Shown: in pieces, positions 47,649 through 57,275 of the stretch
Position numbering within the stretch: position 1 is the stretch's first letter
How the letters are laid out: every line of letters starts with the position of its first letter
Assembly (NCBI RefSeq): GCF_001182745.1
Contig: NZ_LN868938.1
Coordinates: forward strand, 2,666,001-2,730,000
Origin: Nocardia farcinica
GTDB lineage: Bacteria; Actinomycetota; Actinomycetes; Mycobacteriales; Mycobacteriaceae
DNA: 64,000 bases
Reading direction: 5' to 3'
Translations under genes and position numbers: made by a program
The notes under the pieces: generated by a model
The model's database searches: none
What the model was told of the DNA's origin: nothing
The model's input: the letters and a program-made list of their open reading frames with translations, nothing else

Positions 47649-48692
47649 TCAGAGAACGAAAGAGAAAGCGGCGAAGGACATTCCGGCGCTGCCCACCCAG
47701 CCGACCGCGCGTTCGCCCGGTGCCAGCACGCCCAGCTCGAGCGCCGAGGCGATCGCCGCGGGCACCGAGGCCGACACGACGTTGCCGGTGCGTTCGAAGA
47801 CGTGGTGGATCGCGTGGCCCAGCCCGGCCTTGTCGGCCATGCCCTGCCAGTAGCGCTGGCTGGAGGCGTGGGTGAACAGTGCCGCCACCTCGCCGACGGG
47901 CGGGTCGAGCCGCTCGAACACCGCGTGCGCGTCGGCGGCGCCCTGCTCGTGCATCTCGAACCCGTAGGAGGTGAAGAATCCGACGCCGTTGGCGGCCAGC
48001 TTGTCCGAGGGATCGCAGTAGCCGTCGTAGCCGTCCAGGGTGACATTGCACAGCGGCGCGAGGTCCGGTCGCGAGGCGAACTCGAACCGCCACGGCTCGT
48101 TGTCCTCGGCGGTGAGCACCGTCGCGGTGGCCGCCTCGCCGAGGGTGTAGGCGGGGAAGACCGATTCCAGCGCGCCGACCTCGGGGATGCGGAACAGGTG
48201 CGGGAACACCACGCCGCCCGAGCGCAGGTTGCATTCGGCGTTGACGATCATCGCGGTGCGGTGCGTGCCCGACCGGAACAGCGCGTCGGTCACCTGCACC
48301 GCGCGGGTCCAGCTCATGCAGGCGTCGAGGATGTCGAAGCAGTGCGCGTTGCGCAGGCCGAGCGCGGCCGCCGAGTGGTAGGCGCCGCCGGGCTCGATGA
48401 AGCCGCGGCCGATGCCGGTGTAGATCAGCAGGTCCACGTCCTCGGGCCGCACCTCGGCGCGGTCGAGCGCGGTGTTCGCGGCGCGGCGCAGCAGGTCGAT
48501 GGGCCGCTCCCCCGCGTCGAGCCAGCGCCGCTCCCGTGAGCCCGCGTAGCGCAGGTAGTAGTCCACCTTGCGCAGGGCGGCGTCGAGATCGCCCTCGAAG
48601 TGGCCCGCGCTGTGCTCGCCGATCCAGCCGACGATGTCGTCGTTGGTGACCACCCGCGCGGGCAGTTCCGCCACAGCCGAACGAATTCTCAT
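47649..48692 (-). CDS. KASIII-like 3-oxoacyl-ACP synthase
   Basis: This 347-residue thiolase-fold condensing enzyme has the full KASIII triad: Cys125 in ILDACMSW, His275 in FTHASSQRY and Asn304 in RTGNVVSAS. Sequence around residues 150-240 is unlike housekeeping FabH, which suggests a specialised acyl partner. It starts one base after the FAAL-ACP stop (TGACATG), so the two are coupled. It likely condenses, or transfers, the acyl group held on that ACP. Confidence 0.9.
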   Translation of the reverse strand: MRIRSAVAELPARVVTNDDIVGWIGEHSAGHFEGDLDAALRKVDYYLRYAGSRERRWLDAGERPIDLLRRAANTALDRAEVRPEDVDLLIYTGIGRGFIEPGGAYHSAAALGLRNAHCFDILDACMSWTRAVQVTDALFRSGTHRTAMIVNAECNLRSGGVVFPHLFRIPEVGALESVFPAYTLGEAATATVLTAEDNEPWRFEFASRPDLAPLCNVTLDGYDGYCDPSDKLAANGVGFFTSYGFEMHEQGAADAHAVFERLDPPVGEVAALFTHASSQRYWQGMADKAGLGHAIHHVFERTGNVVSASVPAAIASALELGVLAPGERAVGWVGSAGMSFAAFSFVL

Positions 48693-48693
48693 G

Positions 48694-50793
48694 TCACTGC
48701 GCTCCTACGCCGGTGGGGTCTTCGGTGGGGGTCGCGGCGGGCTCGGCGGCGCCGGGCACCAGGAAACCGGCGATCACCTCGACCATTTCGTCGATCGATG
48801 GGGCGTCCCACATCAGTTCCGGCGGGAACCGCTTGCCCGACCAGGTCTCGAGCCGCTCGTGCAGGTCCATCTGGTCGACCGAGCCGAAACCGTTCTCGAT
48901 GAGTGAGCGGGAGGTGCGGACGCGGCCCGCTTCGGCGCCGAGATTGGCGGTGATCCACTCGCTCACCTGGGTGGCCAGCCCCTGCCGGACCAGCTCCCGC
49001 ATCGACGGCATGCCGCCGCCCGTGGGCGCCGCGCCGCCGGTGGTCTCCTCGGTGATCGTCACCATGCCCTCCCATCGGTGGATCTCCTGCAACGAGCCGG
49101 CCAGGAAGTCGGCCTTGCACTGTTGGCGGCGCAACTTGCCGCTGGTGGTGCGCGGGATCGTGCCCGCGGCGATGAGCACGATCGCGGCGGGCGCGACGGC
49201 GTGCTTGCGCGAGACCGCGGTGTGCATGACGGTGACGAGTTCCGCCGGCGCGCGGGTGGTGTCGGGCCGGTACTCGGCGACGAGCACCAGGTTCTCCTGC
49301 CCGTCCCGCTCGACCGAGAACGCGATCACCGCGCCGGCCCGCAGCGCCTCGTCGCTACCGACCACGGTGGCCTCGAGATCCTCGAGGTAGTAGTTGACAC
49401 CGTTGACGATCATCAGGTTCTTCACCCGGCCGCAGATGAAAAGCTCACCCTCGTGGACGAATCCGAGGTCGCCGGTGCGCAGATAGGTGCGGCCCGAGTC
49501 GTCGCCGGCGATGCGGGCGCGGAAGGTCTGCTCGCTGTCCTCGGGCCGGTTCCAGTAGCCGGGCGCCACGATCGGCCCGCTCACCCAGATCTCGCCCAGT
49601 TCGTCGTCACCGACCCGGCGTCCGGTCTCGGGCTCGACGATGGCGACCTCGGTCTCCAGCACCGTGCCACCGCAGCCGACCAGCTCGGTGGAGCCGTGCT
49701 CGGCGGTGCTCGGCACGATCTTGCGCCTGCCCAGCGCGGCATCGTCCAGCCGGACGGTGCGGTAGCGGCGGTCCGGGGTGCCCGAGCAGACCTTGAGGGT
49801 GGCCTCGGCCAGCCCGTAGCCCGGCGACAGCGCGGTGGGGGCCAGGCCGTGCGGAGCGAAGGTCTTCTCGAACCGTTCCAGTGTGCCGAGGCGGACCGGC
49901 TCGGCGCCGTTGGACACCAACCGCCAGCTGGCCAGGTCGAGCTCGGCACGTTCGGCGGGGGTGATCTTGTCCACGCACAGATCGAAAGCGAAATTCGGTG
50001 CGCCGCTGTGCGTTCCGCGATACTCGGTGACCGCCGCGAGCCAGCGGAACGGATTCTTGACGAAGGTCGACGGCGCCATCAGCACCGCGCCGCCACCGAC
50101 GTACACCGGCATCAACACGCTGCTGACCTGGCCGAAGTCGTGGAAGTGCGGCAGCCAGGACACCACGACGCTGGTGGCGTCGACCTCCCAGGAAAAGGCG
50201 AGTTCGCGCACCTGCTGTAACGCCATCGCGTGATCGATGATCACGCCTTTCGGGGTGGACGTGGAGCCCGACGTATATTGCAGATAGGCGATCTGCGACC
50301 CGTCTATTTCCGGCGGTTCGAATTCTACCGGCAGGTCGTCGGTATATTCCGTCGAAACTCTCGGCAAACGGGAGACAAACAGATCTCCGGACAGATTCGC
50401 CATTTCCGCGAGCACCTCGGGGGTGCTGACGACGGCGGCCGCCGCACAATCTCGCGCCACGGCCTCGACATGGTTCACCCGATTTCGCTGCGGCGGAAAG
50501 AGCGGCACCGCGACGAGCCCGGCATACAGACAGGCATAGAACGAGACAACGTAGTCCAAGCCGGGGGGATGCAGCAGAAGAACCCGGTCTCCGAGCTTGA
50601 AATCCCTGGTCAGACGCGCCGCGAGGGCTTCGGCCCTGCGGTGCAGGTCGCCGTAGTCCAGCGCCTGCGCCTGCCTGCCCGCATCGTCGAGAAATACGAA
50701 GGCGATATCGTCGGATTTCTCGCTCGCACGTACACGGAGAAGTTCGTTCCAATTGCCGAACGAAAACTCGGAGGAATTAGGTGAACAACACAT
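48694..50793 (-). CDS. Fatty acyl-AMP ligase fused to acyl carrier protein
   Basis: The 699-residue protein activates a free fatty acid as acyl-AMP and loads it on its own ACP. The adenylation domain (residues 1 to about 575) has YLQYTSGSTSTPKGV, APNFAF, TGDLGFVHEGELF, GRVKNLMIVNGVNYYLEDLE and the catalytic Lys in TTSGKLRR. The C-terminal ACP (about 605-680) carries the phosphopantetheine Ser in NGFGSVDQMDL near residue 638. The pattern matches FAAL enzymes that start lipid natural-product pathways. It is the promoter-proximal gene of the nine-gene operon down to mtnD. Confidence 0.92.
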   Translation of the reverse strand: MCCSPNSSEFSFGNWNELLRVRASEKSDDIAFVFLDDAGRQAQALDYGDLHRRAEALAARLTRDFKLGDRVLLLHPPGLDYVVSFYACLYAGLVAVPLFPPQRNRVNHVEAVARDCAAAAVVSTPEVLAEMANLSGDLFVSRLPRVSTEYTDDLPVEFEPPEIDGSQIAYLQYTSGSTSTPKGVIIDHAMALQQVRELAFSWEVDATSVVVSWLPHFHDFGQVSSVLMPVYVGGGAVLMAPSTFVKNPFRWLAAVTEYRGTHSGAPNFAFDLCVDKITPAERAELDLASWRLVSNGAEPVRLGTLERFEKTFAPHGLAPTALSPGYGLAEATLKVCSGTPDRRYRTVRLDDAALGRRKIVPSTAEHGSTELVGCGGTVLETEVAIVEPETGRRVGDDELGEIWVSGPIVAPGYWNRPEDSEQTFRARIAGDDSGRTYLRTGDLGFVHEGELFICGRVKNLMIVNGVNYYLEDLEATVVGSDEALRAGAVIAFSVERDGQENLVLVAEYRPDTTRAPAELVTVMHTAVSRKHAVAPAAIVLIAAGTIPRTTSGKLRRQQCKADFLAGSLQEIHRWEGMVTITEETTGGAAPTGGGMPSMRELVRQGLATQVSEWITANLGAEAGRVRTSRSLIENGFGSVDQMDLHERLETWSGKRFPPELMWDAPSIDEMVEVIAGFLVPGAAEPAATPTEDPTGVGAQ

Positions 50794-51069
50794 GAGCACC
50801 CCAAGAAGATTCGCTCGCCCCGCGCCGCGGACAGCAGAAACAACCGCAGTGGATATCGCCTCGTCCTTGAAGCCTGCGGGGCTCGGAGAAACTGGAATTG
50901 ATGCGGGGCTGTGGCCGAGATTAGCCGATATCCGATGTCACGGTCAACCATTCTCGACAGAAATGCGCCCGTATGACATCCATGTTAACTGGGACAGGTT
51001 GCAGATTCTGGAGTGCATGTTTCATGGTGCGAGCGTGCGCGGTGCACGCCTCACGTCACGGCGACACCC
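50794..51069. promoter_or_regulatory. Non-coding region upstream of the FAAL-ACP operon
   Basis: This stretch is less GC-rich than the flanking genes and should contain the promoter of the leftward operon. An open frame on the plus strand from 50794 (MSTPRRFARPAP) has no recognisable product, and its nearest GGAGG is too far upstream, so I do not call it a gene. I see no regulator gene next to the operon and no clear long inverted repeat. Confidence 0.45.
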
Positions 51070-51667
51070 ACCGCGCCGCCGGGGCTCGGGCTGTCCGAGC
51101 CGGCCGCGGTGCTCGCCGCCGGCACCGTGCGCTCGACCACCGTCGTCCGCGCGGCACTGGACGGCACCGAGGCGAGCCTGCCCACGTTCGACGCGTTCCC
51201 GGGGTGGTGCGGCGCGTCGCCGCGCTGGCGACACCGACCGCCGGTGTGCGGCTGCCGCCGCCCGGCGTGCCCGTCGCGATCGAGGGCGACAGCGACATCG
51301 CCCGGGCGCCCACCGCTTTCGGTTGCGGCTCACTTCCCGGCCGCGACCGCCGACGCCGAGGCGGTGTGGCGGCTGCGCGCTCGGCGGGCGTTGCGGGCGG
51401 CGCCGTCCCCGGCCGAGCGCTCTTCACCGCGGCCTGTCGTACACGTGGTCCTGGACCGTGCTCGGCCGAGCCGAGCGTGAACGTCCGGGCGGGCGGTCGC
51501 ACCTCCGCCGCTGTCACCGCCGAACACACGGCGATGTCGACGACAGTGGCGTGCCGCTCGGCGCGCAGCTGATGGGCCCGCCGTCCGAGCCGCTGCCGGT
51601 CGCCCTGGCCGCGCAGCCGGAGTCGGAACCGGGCTGGGAGCGCGACCGGCCCACCCGGTGGTGGTGA
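51070..51667 (+). pseudogene. Decayed amidase gene (amidase-signature family)
   Basis: Pieces of an amidase are found in all three plus frames in the correct order: LPTFDAFPGW (frame 1), GVPVAIEGDSDIARAPTAFG (another frame), FPAATADAEAVWRLRA, then YTWSWTVLG and PSVNVRAG. The end is GVPLGAQLMGPPSEPLPVAL in the third frame. A working amidase has about 470 residues; this relic spans under 200 codons and has lost the Ser-Ser-Lys catalytic region. In mycobacteria an amidase gene (the amiA2 position) lies between recO and era on this strand, so it marks the old locus and the right end of the accessory insertion. Confidence 0.75.
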
Positions 51668-51677
51668 CCGGGATCGC

Positions 51678-54512
51678 TCAGCCGGGCGGGTCGGCCCAGT
51701 CCTCGAGCGCGCTGCCGGTACCGGCCGGGCACCCGTCGCCCTGCGCACGCGGCAACATCACCAGGCACCGCTGCGGCCCCGTCTGGCCGACCGACTCGGT
51801 GACCAGCACCGCGATCGAGGAACCGTCGGCCACCCGCGACGCGCCGAAACCCAGTGTCCCGGTGATGCCCTGATAGTCGCGCTCGCGCAACTGCATCGCG
51901 ATCGCGGTGCGATTCGGCGGCAGATCGGTGTGCCTGCCCGCGCGGACCGCCGCCAGGAACAACCCGCTCACGTCGAAGGCCAGACCCGTCCGGTCCCCCG
52001 CCCACGACGGGCGGTAGTCGGCCAGCTCGGGGTAGCGGCGCAGATCCTCGATCAGGCCGGGCAGCTCCCGGCACAGCTGTTCGTACTCGATCGGCACCGG
52101 CTGATCGCCCAGCTCCGCGACGCCGGTGATGCACCGCGCACCGCCGAGCAGCACCGGCGCGGCCTTGGCGACGTAACGCACGGTGAGGTTGGCGGGCAGC
52201 GCCGCCGTCGCGCGCGGGTCGGTGATGACCCGGGTGAGGGTGTCGTTGCCGAGGATGGCCGGGGCCTGACCGGTGAGACAGCCGCGGCTCACCGAGCGGG
52301 CGAACGTCGGGAAGTCCTCGTTGCGCCCGGCGTAGAACAGCAGCGTGCCCGGATCGAAATCGTCCGTCTCGCACGGCGCCGGGAAACGGTTCAGCTCCTG
52401 CTGGATCCGCCAGGTGTGGGCGTCGTAGTCGATCGCGCGCCGGGCCAGCTCGGACTTCAGGTCCGCCACCAACGTGGTGACGTAGATGTCCTCGGCCGCC
52501 TCCGGGTGGTACACGCTCACCCGCCGGTAGCGCGGCTGCCCGGCCTGCGCCGACCCGGCCGGATGGCGCGCGCCCTGCACGTAGTCGGCGATCAGCCTGG
52601 CCTGGGTGGCATTGCTCGGCGCGGCCTGGAAATACAGCGGAGACGCCTCGGCCAGTCCGTCGGCGGACAGCGTCGTCGCGACCACGGGCACGCCGAACTC
52701 GCCGAGTCTGCCGATCGCGCGGCGGGTCTCAGCATTGCTGCGGTCCAACCCGATCACGCCGAGCACCCCGGGATCGTCGGCGATCAGCCCGCGCAGCTGA
52801 TGGTCGACCACCCACGTGGCGTGCTGCATGTCCGAGCCGCCGTTGGCCACGATCACCCGCAGCAGCGGCTCGGATTCGTCGGAGGCCAGCAGGGCACGAC
52901 GCTGCTGCACCGCCAGCCCCGCCAGCTCCTCCACCTGCGCGTGCGGATAACGCACGTTGGTGTCGGTGTAGCTGAGCCCGGAGAAGTAGACCAGCGAAAC
53001 CAGCGGCCTGCGCGGATTGTCCCGGCGCGCCACCGCGGCGCGGGCGTTGAGCCGGAACACCTCCCGCTGCATCGCGGCCAGCTCGGGATCGTCGGTGAAC
53101 ACCTGATCGGCGTTGTCGCTGTAGCCCACGCACTCCTCGCCGCGCAGCTGCACCGCGATCCCCGAGGTCCACGGCCAGTGCGCGCACGGTGCCCCGCGCA
53201 GCGGCGGCACATACACCAGCGCCGCCGCCACCAGCAGCGCCACCGGCACCAGCACCGACATCGCCACGAACCACCGCCGAGCGGCCAGCGGCGGCGCGGG
53301 CGGCACCGCCAGATGCGCGTACCCGGGGTCGCGCACCCGACCGTTCAGCGGATCGGGCAGGCGCACCCGCAGCGGCAGGAACCAGGCGTAGGATAGCCGG
53401 TTCGTGCGCATGTTCTCGATGTTGCGCAGCCAGCGCTGCAGCGGATCCGGCTCCTGCTCCGCGTACGGGCGATCGACCAGGCTCTCCAGGGTGTCCAGAT
53501 GCGCCAGGTCCCCGACCCGGGCCAGGTCCCGCACCGGCGGCCGCGCGGGCGGGGTGTCCAGGCAGGCCAGTACGACCAGCGGATCGAACTGTCCGGTCTC
53601 GTTGCGGATGTCGTTGATCCAGCCGAGCAGGCGCGCGCCCGCGCTGCCCTCGGCCACCGGGCCGAGCAGCGCCACCGGATAGGCGGTGCGCCGCCAGCCG
53701 GACGGGCGCCAGATGTGCCGTCGATAGGCGTCGCGCAGATCCTCCAGGAAGGCGTGCACCAGCAGCTTCGCCAGCTGCTCCTCGTTCTCGTCGCTGCGCC
53801 GCGACGCGGTCAACCTGGTCGCGAAACCCAGGAAGGAGTCGGACAGCTCCGGAGCGAGGTAGCGCTGGTGCATGAACCAGCGCGTCACCTTCGACATGCC
53901 GGGGATACGCCCGCTGATCCACAACCACAGCCGCAGCACCGGCCACAACGCGAACACCGCGAACACCGTGCGCGACACGATGTCGCCCGCCGCCGCCTCG
54001 CCCGCGTCGGTGGCCGAGGCCGCCGGTGAACCGCTGCGCAGCAGGCGCGGCAACCGGGCCCGCAACTCCACCGCCGCCTCGGTCTCGTCACTGGTCACCC
54101 GCTGTCGGGTCAGCCAGTCGGCGGTGCGGTAGCGCGGGAACTTGATCGGGCCCATGGCCGTGTCGTCGGTCGAGAACCCCTCCACCAACCGTTGCAGGAT
54201 CGGCAGGCAGTGGCCGGCGATCTCCTCGCCGGTGGCGTTGGGGTCCGGCGCCAGCGCGTCAGGCGGCAGGTCGGCGGCCGAAAGGTCCACCCGCGCACGG
54301 GGAGTCGCGCGCCGCCCGCCGGATTCTCCGAGCCACCGGTAGATCTCGACCAGCAGCGGCCCGGTGGCCGGGGTACCGACCAGCCCGACGATCGGACGCG
54401 GCAACGGCCGCCTGCGCCGGATCATGGTGCGCAGGACGCGGGGCCTGGCGTCCGGGACGTTCAGCGCGCGCACCAGTTCGAGCAGCTTGCCGATGTCGTT
54501 CGCCTCGGGCAC
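51678..54512 (-). CDS. Large membrane protein with extracytoplasmic type-1 periplasmic-binding-like domain
   Basis: The product has about 944 residues. The N-terminal half (to about residue 400) is cytoplasmic-looking, with a hydrophobic stretch near residues 170-195 (FAVFALWPVLRLWLWISG). A strong transmembrane segment follows near residue 430 (WFVAMSVLVPVALLVAAALV). The C-terminal half resembles branched-chain amino-acid receptor (type 1 periplasmic-binding) folds: LVSLVYFSGLSYTD, LLRVIVANGGSDMQ, GVIGLDRSNAETRRAIGRLG, VPVVATTLSADGL, and later DVSGLFLAAVRAG. It may be a ligand sensor or receptor. GGGAGG lies seven bases before the GTG at 54512. No partner genes are adjacent. Confidence 0.75.
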   Translation of the reverse strand: MPEANDIGKLLELVRALNVPDARPRVLRTMIRRRRPLPRPIVGLVGTPATGPLLVEIYRWLGESGGRRATPRARVDLSAADLPPDALAPDPNATGEEIAGHCLPILQRLVEGFSTDDTAMGPIKFPRYRTADWLTRQRVTSDETEAAVELRARLPRLLRSGSPAASATDAGEAAAGDIVSRTVFAVFALWPVLRLWLWISGRIPGMSKVTRWFMHQRYLAPELSDSFLGFATRLTASRRSDENEEQLAKLLVHAFLEDLRDAYRRHIWRPSGWRRTAYPVALLGPVAEGSAGARLLGWINDIRNETGQFDPLVVLACLDTPPARPPVRDLARVGDLAHLDTLESLVDRPYAEQEPDPLQRWLRNIENMRTNRLSYAWFLPLRVRLPDPLNGRVRDPGYAHLAVPPAPPLAARRWFVAMSVLVPVALLVAAALVYVPPLRGAPCAHWPWTSGIAVQLRGEECVGYSDNADQVFTDDPELAAMQREVFRLNARAAVARRDNPRRPLVSLVYFSGLSYTDTNVRYPHAQVEELAGLAVQQRRALLASDESEPLLRVIVANGGSDMQHATWVVDHQLRGLIADDPGVLGVIGLDRSNAETRRAIGRLGEFGVPVVATTLSADGLAEASPLYFQAAPSNATQARLIADYVQGARHPAGSAQAGQPRYRRVSVYHPEAAEDIYVTTLVADLKSELARRAIDYDAHTWRIQQELNRFPAPCETDDFDPGTLLFYAGRNEDFPTFARSVSRGCLTGQAPAILGNDTLTRVITDPRATAALPANLTVRYVAKAAPVLLGGARCITGVAELGDQPVPIEYEQLCRELPGLIEDLRRYPELADYRPSWAGDRTGLAFDVSGLFLAAVRAGRHTDLPPNRTAIAMQLRERDYQGITGTLGFGASRVADGSSIAVLVTESVGQTGPQRCLVMLPRAQGDGCPAGTGSALEDWADPPG

Positions 54513-54647
54513 TCGACGGCCTCCCCCGGAAATGTGTCTGGCGGGCGGGACCGCGATCCCGCGCGTAGGGGGACTGTACCGGGCGCGCTTCCGCGAGGAC
54601 AGCCGGATCGGCCCGGACGTCACTGGGCCGTAATGCTTTCCGCGTCC

Positions 54648-55565
54648 TCAGAAGCCCAGCTTGCCCAGCTGTTTCGGGTCGCGCTGCCAGTCCTTGGCGA
54701 CCTTCACGTGCAGGTGCAGATAGATCCGCACACCCAGGATGTGCTCGATCTGCTTGCGGGCGTTGGTGCCCACCTCTTTCAACCGCGATCCGCCCTTGCC
54801 GATGACGATGGCCTTCTGACTCGGCCGCTCCACATACAGCAAGGCGTGCACGTCGAGCATGTCGGGGTTCTCCTCGCGCGGGAGCACCTCCTCGATCACC
54901 ACCGCCAGCGAATGCGGCAGCTCGTCGCGCACACCCTCGAGCGCGGCCTCGCGGATCAGCTCGGCCATGAGCGTCTCCTCGGGCTCGTCGGTGAGCTCCC
55001 CGTCGGGGTAGAACGCCGGGCCCTCGGGCATCTTCGCCGCGATCACGTCGACCAGCACCTCGACCTGCTCGCCCCGCACCGCCGACACCGGCACCACCTC
55101 GGCCTGCGGGCCCAGCAGCTCCGAGACCGCGAGCAGCTGCTCGGCGACCTGCTGTCGGCCCACCTTGTCGATCTTGGTGACCACGCCGAGCAGCGTCGTC
55201 TTCGGCGCCATCTGCTTGACCTGCTGCACGATCCACCGGTCGCCCGGGCCGATCTTCTCGTCGGCCGGGATGCAGATCGCGATCACGTCGACCTCGGAAT
55301 AGGTGTCGCGCACCAGGTCGTTGAGCCGCTGGCCGAGCAGCGTGCGCGGCCGGTGCAGGCCCGGGGTGTCGACCAGGATGAGCTGCGCGTGCTCGCGGTG
55401 CACGATGCCGCGGATGGTGTGGCGGGTCGTCTGCGGGCGCGAGGAGGTGATCGCGATCTTCGCACCGACCAGCGCATTGGTCAGCGTCGACTTGCCGGTG
55501 TTCGGCCTGCCGACGAAACAGACGAAACCGGAACGGAATCCGGCGTCCGCGCCCCGCTCAGCCAC
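54648..55565 (-). CDS. era: GTPase Era
   Basis: Era is the ribosome-assembly GTPase that binds 16S rRNA near its 3' end. The 305-residue product has G1 GRPNTGKST, switch motif SSRPQTTRHTIRG, G3 DTPGLHRP and G4 TKIDKV. A C-terminal KH domain carries IGKGGSRLKEVG. The GTG at 55565 overlaps the preceding gene's stop (GTGGCTGA), so the genes are translationally coupled. Confidence 0.96.
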   Translation of the reverse strand: MAERGADAGFRSGFVCFVGRPNTGKSTLTNALVGAKIAITSSRPQTTRHTIRGIVHREHAQLILVDTPGLHRPRTLLGQRLNDLVRDTYSEVDVIAICIPADEKIGPGDRWIVQQVKQMAPKTTLLGVVTKIDKVGRQQVAEQLLAVSELLGPQAEVVPVSAVRGEQVEVLVDVIAAKMPEGPAFYPDGELTDEPEETLMAELIREAALEGVRDELPHSLAVVIEEVLPREENPDMLDVHALLYVERPSQKAIVIGKGGSRLKEVGTNARKQIEHILGVRIYLHLHVKVAKDWQRDPKQLGKLGF

Positions 55566-55917
55566 CCTGCACCTCGGCGCCTGCCGCGTCGTCGACGATG
55601 TCGAAGACCGCGCCCGCCTTGTCGGTGAAGATGATCCTGGCCGCGCCGGACACCTCACGCACCGCCGTCACGCCGGGGTCGGAGAACTTGCCGCCCACCA
55701 CCACCGCCGCCTCGAATCCCTCGGCGCCACTGGAGATCGCGGCCGCGACCGCGGCCTGCAGCGCGGTCAGGCGCAGCGCGGCGAGATCCACCTCGCCCGC
55801 CGCGTAGGTGCGGCCGTCGGTGTCGCGCACCGCCGCGCCCGCGGTACCGCCGGTGCGGCCCAGCGCACCACGGGCCAGCACCACCAGCTTGGTGTCCTCG
55901 GCGTCCAGTTCGGTCAT
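55558..55917 (-). CDS. Cytidine deaminase-like protein lacking the zinc site
   Basis: The 119-residue protein lines up with the small cytidine deaminase fold: an opening helix ([21 protein letters not shown]), the strand TYAAGEVDL and [15 protein letters not shown]. However, the zinc motifs (C/H)AE and PCxxC are absent; the corresponding segments read [12 protein letters not shown] and [12 protein letters not shown]. It should not deaminate cytidine. A small conserved protein occupies the same place before era in mycobacteria. The role is unknown, perhaps structural or regulatory. It overlaps the CBS gene upstream by four bases. Confidence 0.8.
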   Translation of the reverse strand: MTELDAEDTKLVVLARGALGRTGGTAGAAVRDTDGRTYAAGEVDLAALRLTALQAAVAAAISSGAEGFEAAVVVGGKFSDPGVTAVREVSGAARIIFTDKAGAVFDIVDDAAGAEVQGG

Positions 55918-57275
55918 TCGGTGTCTCCGTCCTCGTTCGTTTCCGCGGGCACATCCCGCTGCGAGCCGTTGCCCTTGCGGCGGCCGTTGGTCCTGGCCGC
56001 GGCCTCGACGATCTCGGGCGGCTCCTCGGCCTTGCGCACCAGCACGGTGTGCACCCGCATCCGGCCGCGCGCATCGGGTCCGCCCTCACCGCGCAGCACC
56101 AGCCCGTACGCCTCGACCTTGGAGCCGGGCAGCGGCACCCGGCCCAGTTCGTGGGCGAGCAGCCCGCCCACGGTGTCGACGTCCTCGTCCTCGATCTCCA
56201 TGCCGTAGAGCTCCCCGAGATCCTCCACCGACAGCCGGGCCGACACCCGGTAGCTGCCGTCCCCCAGATCCTCCACCGGCGCGATCTCGTCGGTGTCGTA
56301 TTCGTCGGCGATCTCGCCGACGATCTCCTCGAGCACGTCCTCGATGGTGACCAGGCCCGCGATGCCGCCGTACTCGTCCACCAGCAGGGCCATGTGGTTG
56401 CGCCGGCGCTGCATCTCGTCCAGCAGCGCGTCCAGCGGCTTGGAGTCGGGCATGAACACCGCCGGGCGCATCACCTCGCGCACCCGCACCTGCCTGCCGC
56501 GATCGGCGTAGGGCACCAGATCCTTGAGGTAGACCACGCCGAGGATGTCGTCGACGTTCTCGCCGATCACCGGAATACGGGAGTGCCCCGAGCGCACCGC
56601 CAGCGACAGCGCCTGCGCCGCGGTCTTGTCCGCCTCGATCCACACCATCTCGGTGCGCGGCACCATCACCGCCCTGGCCGCGGTGTCGCCGAGTTCGAAG
56701 ACCGACTGGATCATCCGGCGTTCCTCGTCGGCGACCACCCCGCGCTCGCTCGCCATCTCCACGACCTCGCGCAGCTCGATCTCCGAGGCGAACGGGCCGT
56801 TGCGGAAGCCCTTACCGGGGGTGATGGCGTTACCGAGCAGGATCAACAGCCTGCTGATGGGGCCGAGCAGCGCACCGATCACCTGGAGCGGCACCGCGGC
56901 GGCCAGCGCCAGCGAATAGGCGTGCTGGCGGCCGAGGGTGCGCGGGCCGACACCGATCACCACGTAGTCGACGAGCACCATGATCGCGGCGGTGACCAGC
57001 AACGCCACGGTGTCGGACCAGATGTCCATCAGGGCCGCGGCCAGCAGCACGGTGGCGCCGATCTCGCACGAGATCCGCAGCAGCACCATGAGGTTCACGT
57101 AGCGGGCGCGGTCGGCCACGATCTGGCTCAGCCGCACGGCGCCGGGACGGTCGGCGCGCACCATGTCGCCCAGGCGGGCCAGTGAGATGGTGTTGAGCGC
57201 GGAGTCGATGCCGGCGAAGAGTCCGCCGATCGGCACCAGCAGCACCGCGAGCAGGATGAGGGTCGGTGAACTCAC
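55914..57275 (-). CDS. CNNM/CorC-type transporter (DUF21-CBS-CorC_HlyC)
   Basis: The 453-residue membrane protein has an N-terminal DUF21 domain with three or four helices ([20 protein letters not shown]). Two CBS domains follow ([32 protein letters not shown]) and then a CorC_HlyC domain. It belongs to the Mg2+/Co2+ efflux family. A Glu/Asp-rich CBS linker and a C-terminal charged tail are visible. Four-base overlaps couple it to ybeY and to the deaminase-like gene. Confidence 0.93.
   Translation of the reverse strand: MSSPTLILLAVLLVPIGGLFAGIDSALNTISLARLGDMVRADRPGAVRLSQIVADRARYVNLMVLLRISCEIGATVLLAAALMDIWSDTVALLVTAAIMVLVDYVVIGVGPRTLGRQHAYSLALAAAVPLQVIGALLGPISRLLILLGNAITPGKGFRNGPFASEIELREVVEMASERGVVADEERRMIQSVFELGDTAARAVMVPRTEMVWIEADKTAAQALSLAVRSGHSRIPVIGENVDDILGVVYLKDLVPYADRGRQVRVREVMRPAVFMPDSKPLDALLDEMQRRRNHMALLVDEYGGIAGLVTIEDVLEEIVGEIADEYDTDEIAPVEDLGDGSYRVSARLSVEDLGELYGMEIEDEDVDTVGGLLAHELGRVPLPGSKVEAYGLVLRGEGGPDARGRMRVHTVLVRKAEEPPEIVEAAARTNGRRKGNGSQRDVPAETNEDGDTE

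Noticed and set aside
50794..51069. Small plus-strand gene beginning MSTPRRFARPAP
   Set aside because: No recognisable product, poor Shine-Dalgarno spacing, and the frame runs into the amidase relic; more likely the promoter region of the divergent operon.
55558..55917. Active cytidine deaminase (cdd)
   Set aside because: The zinc-binding motifs required for catalysis are absent.
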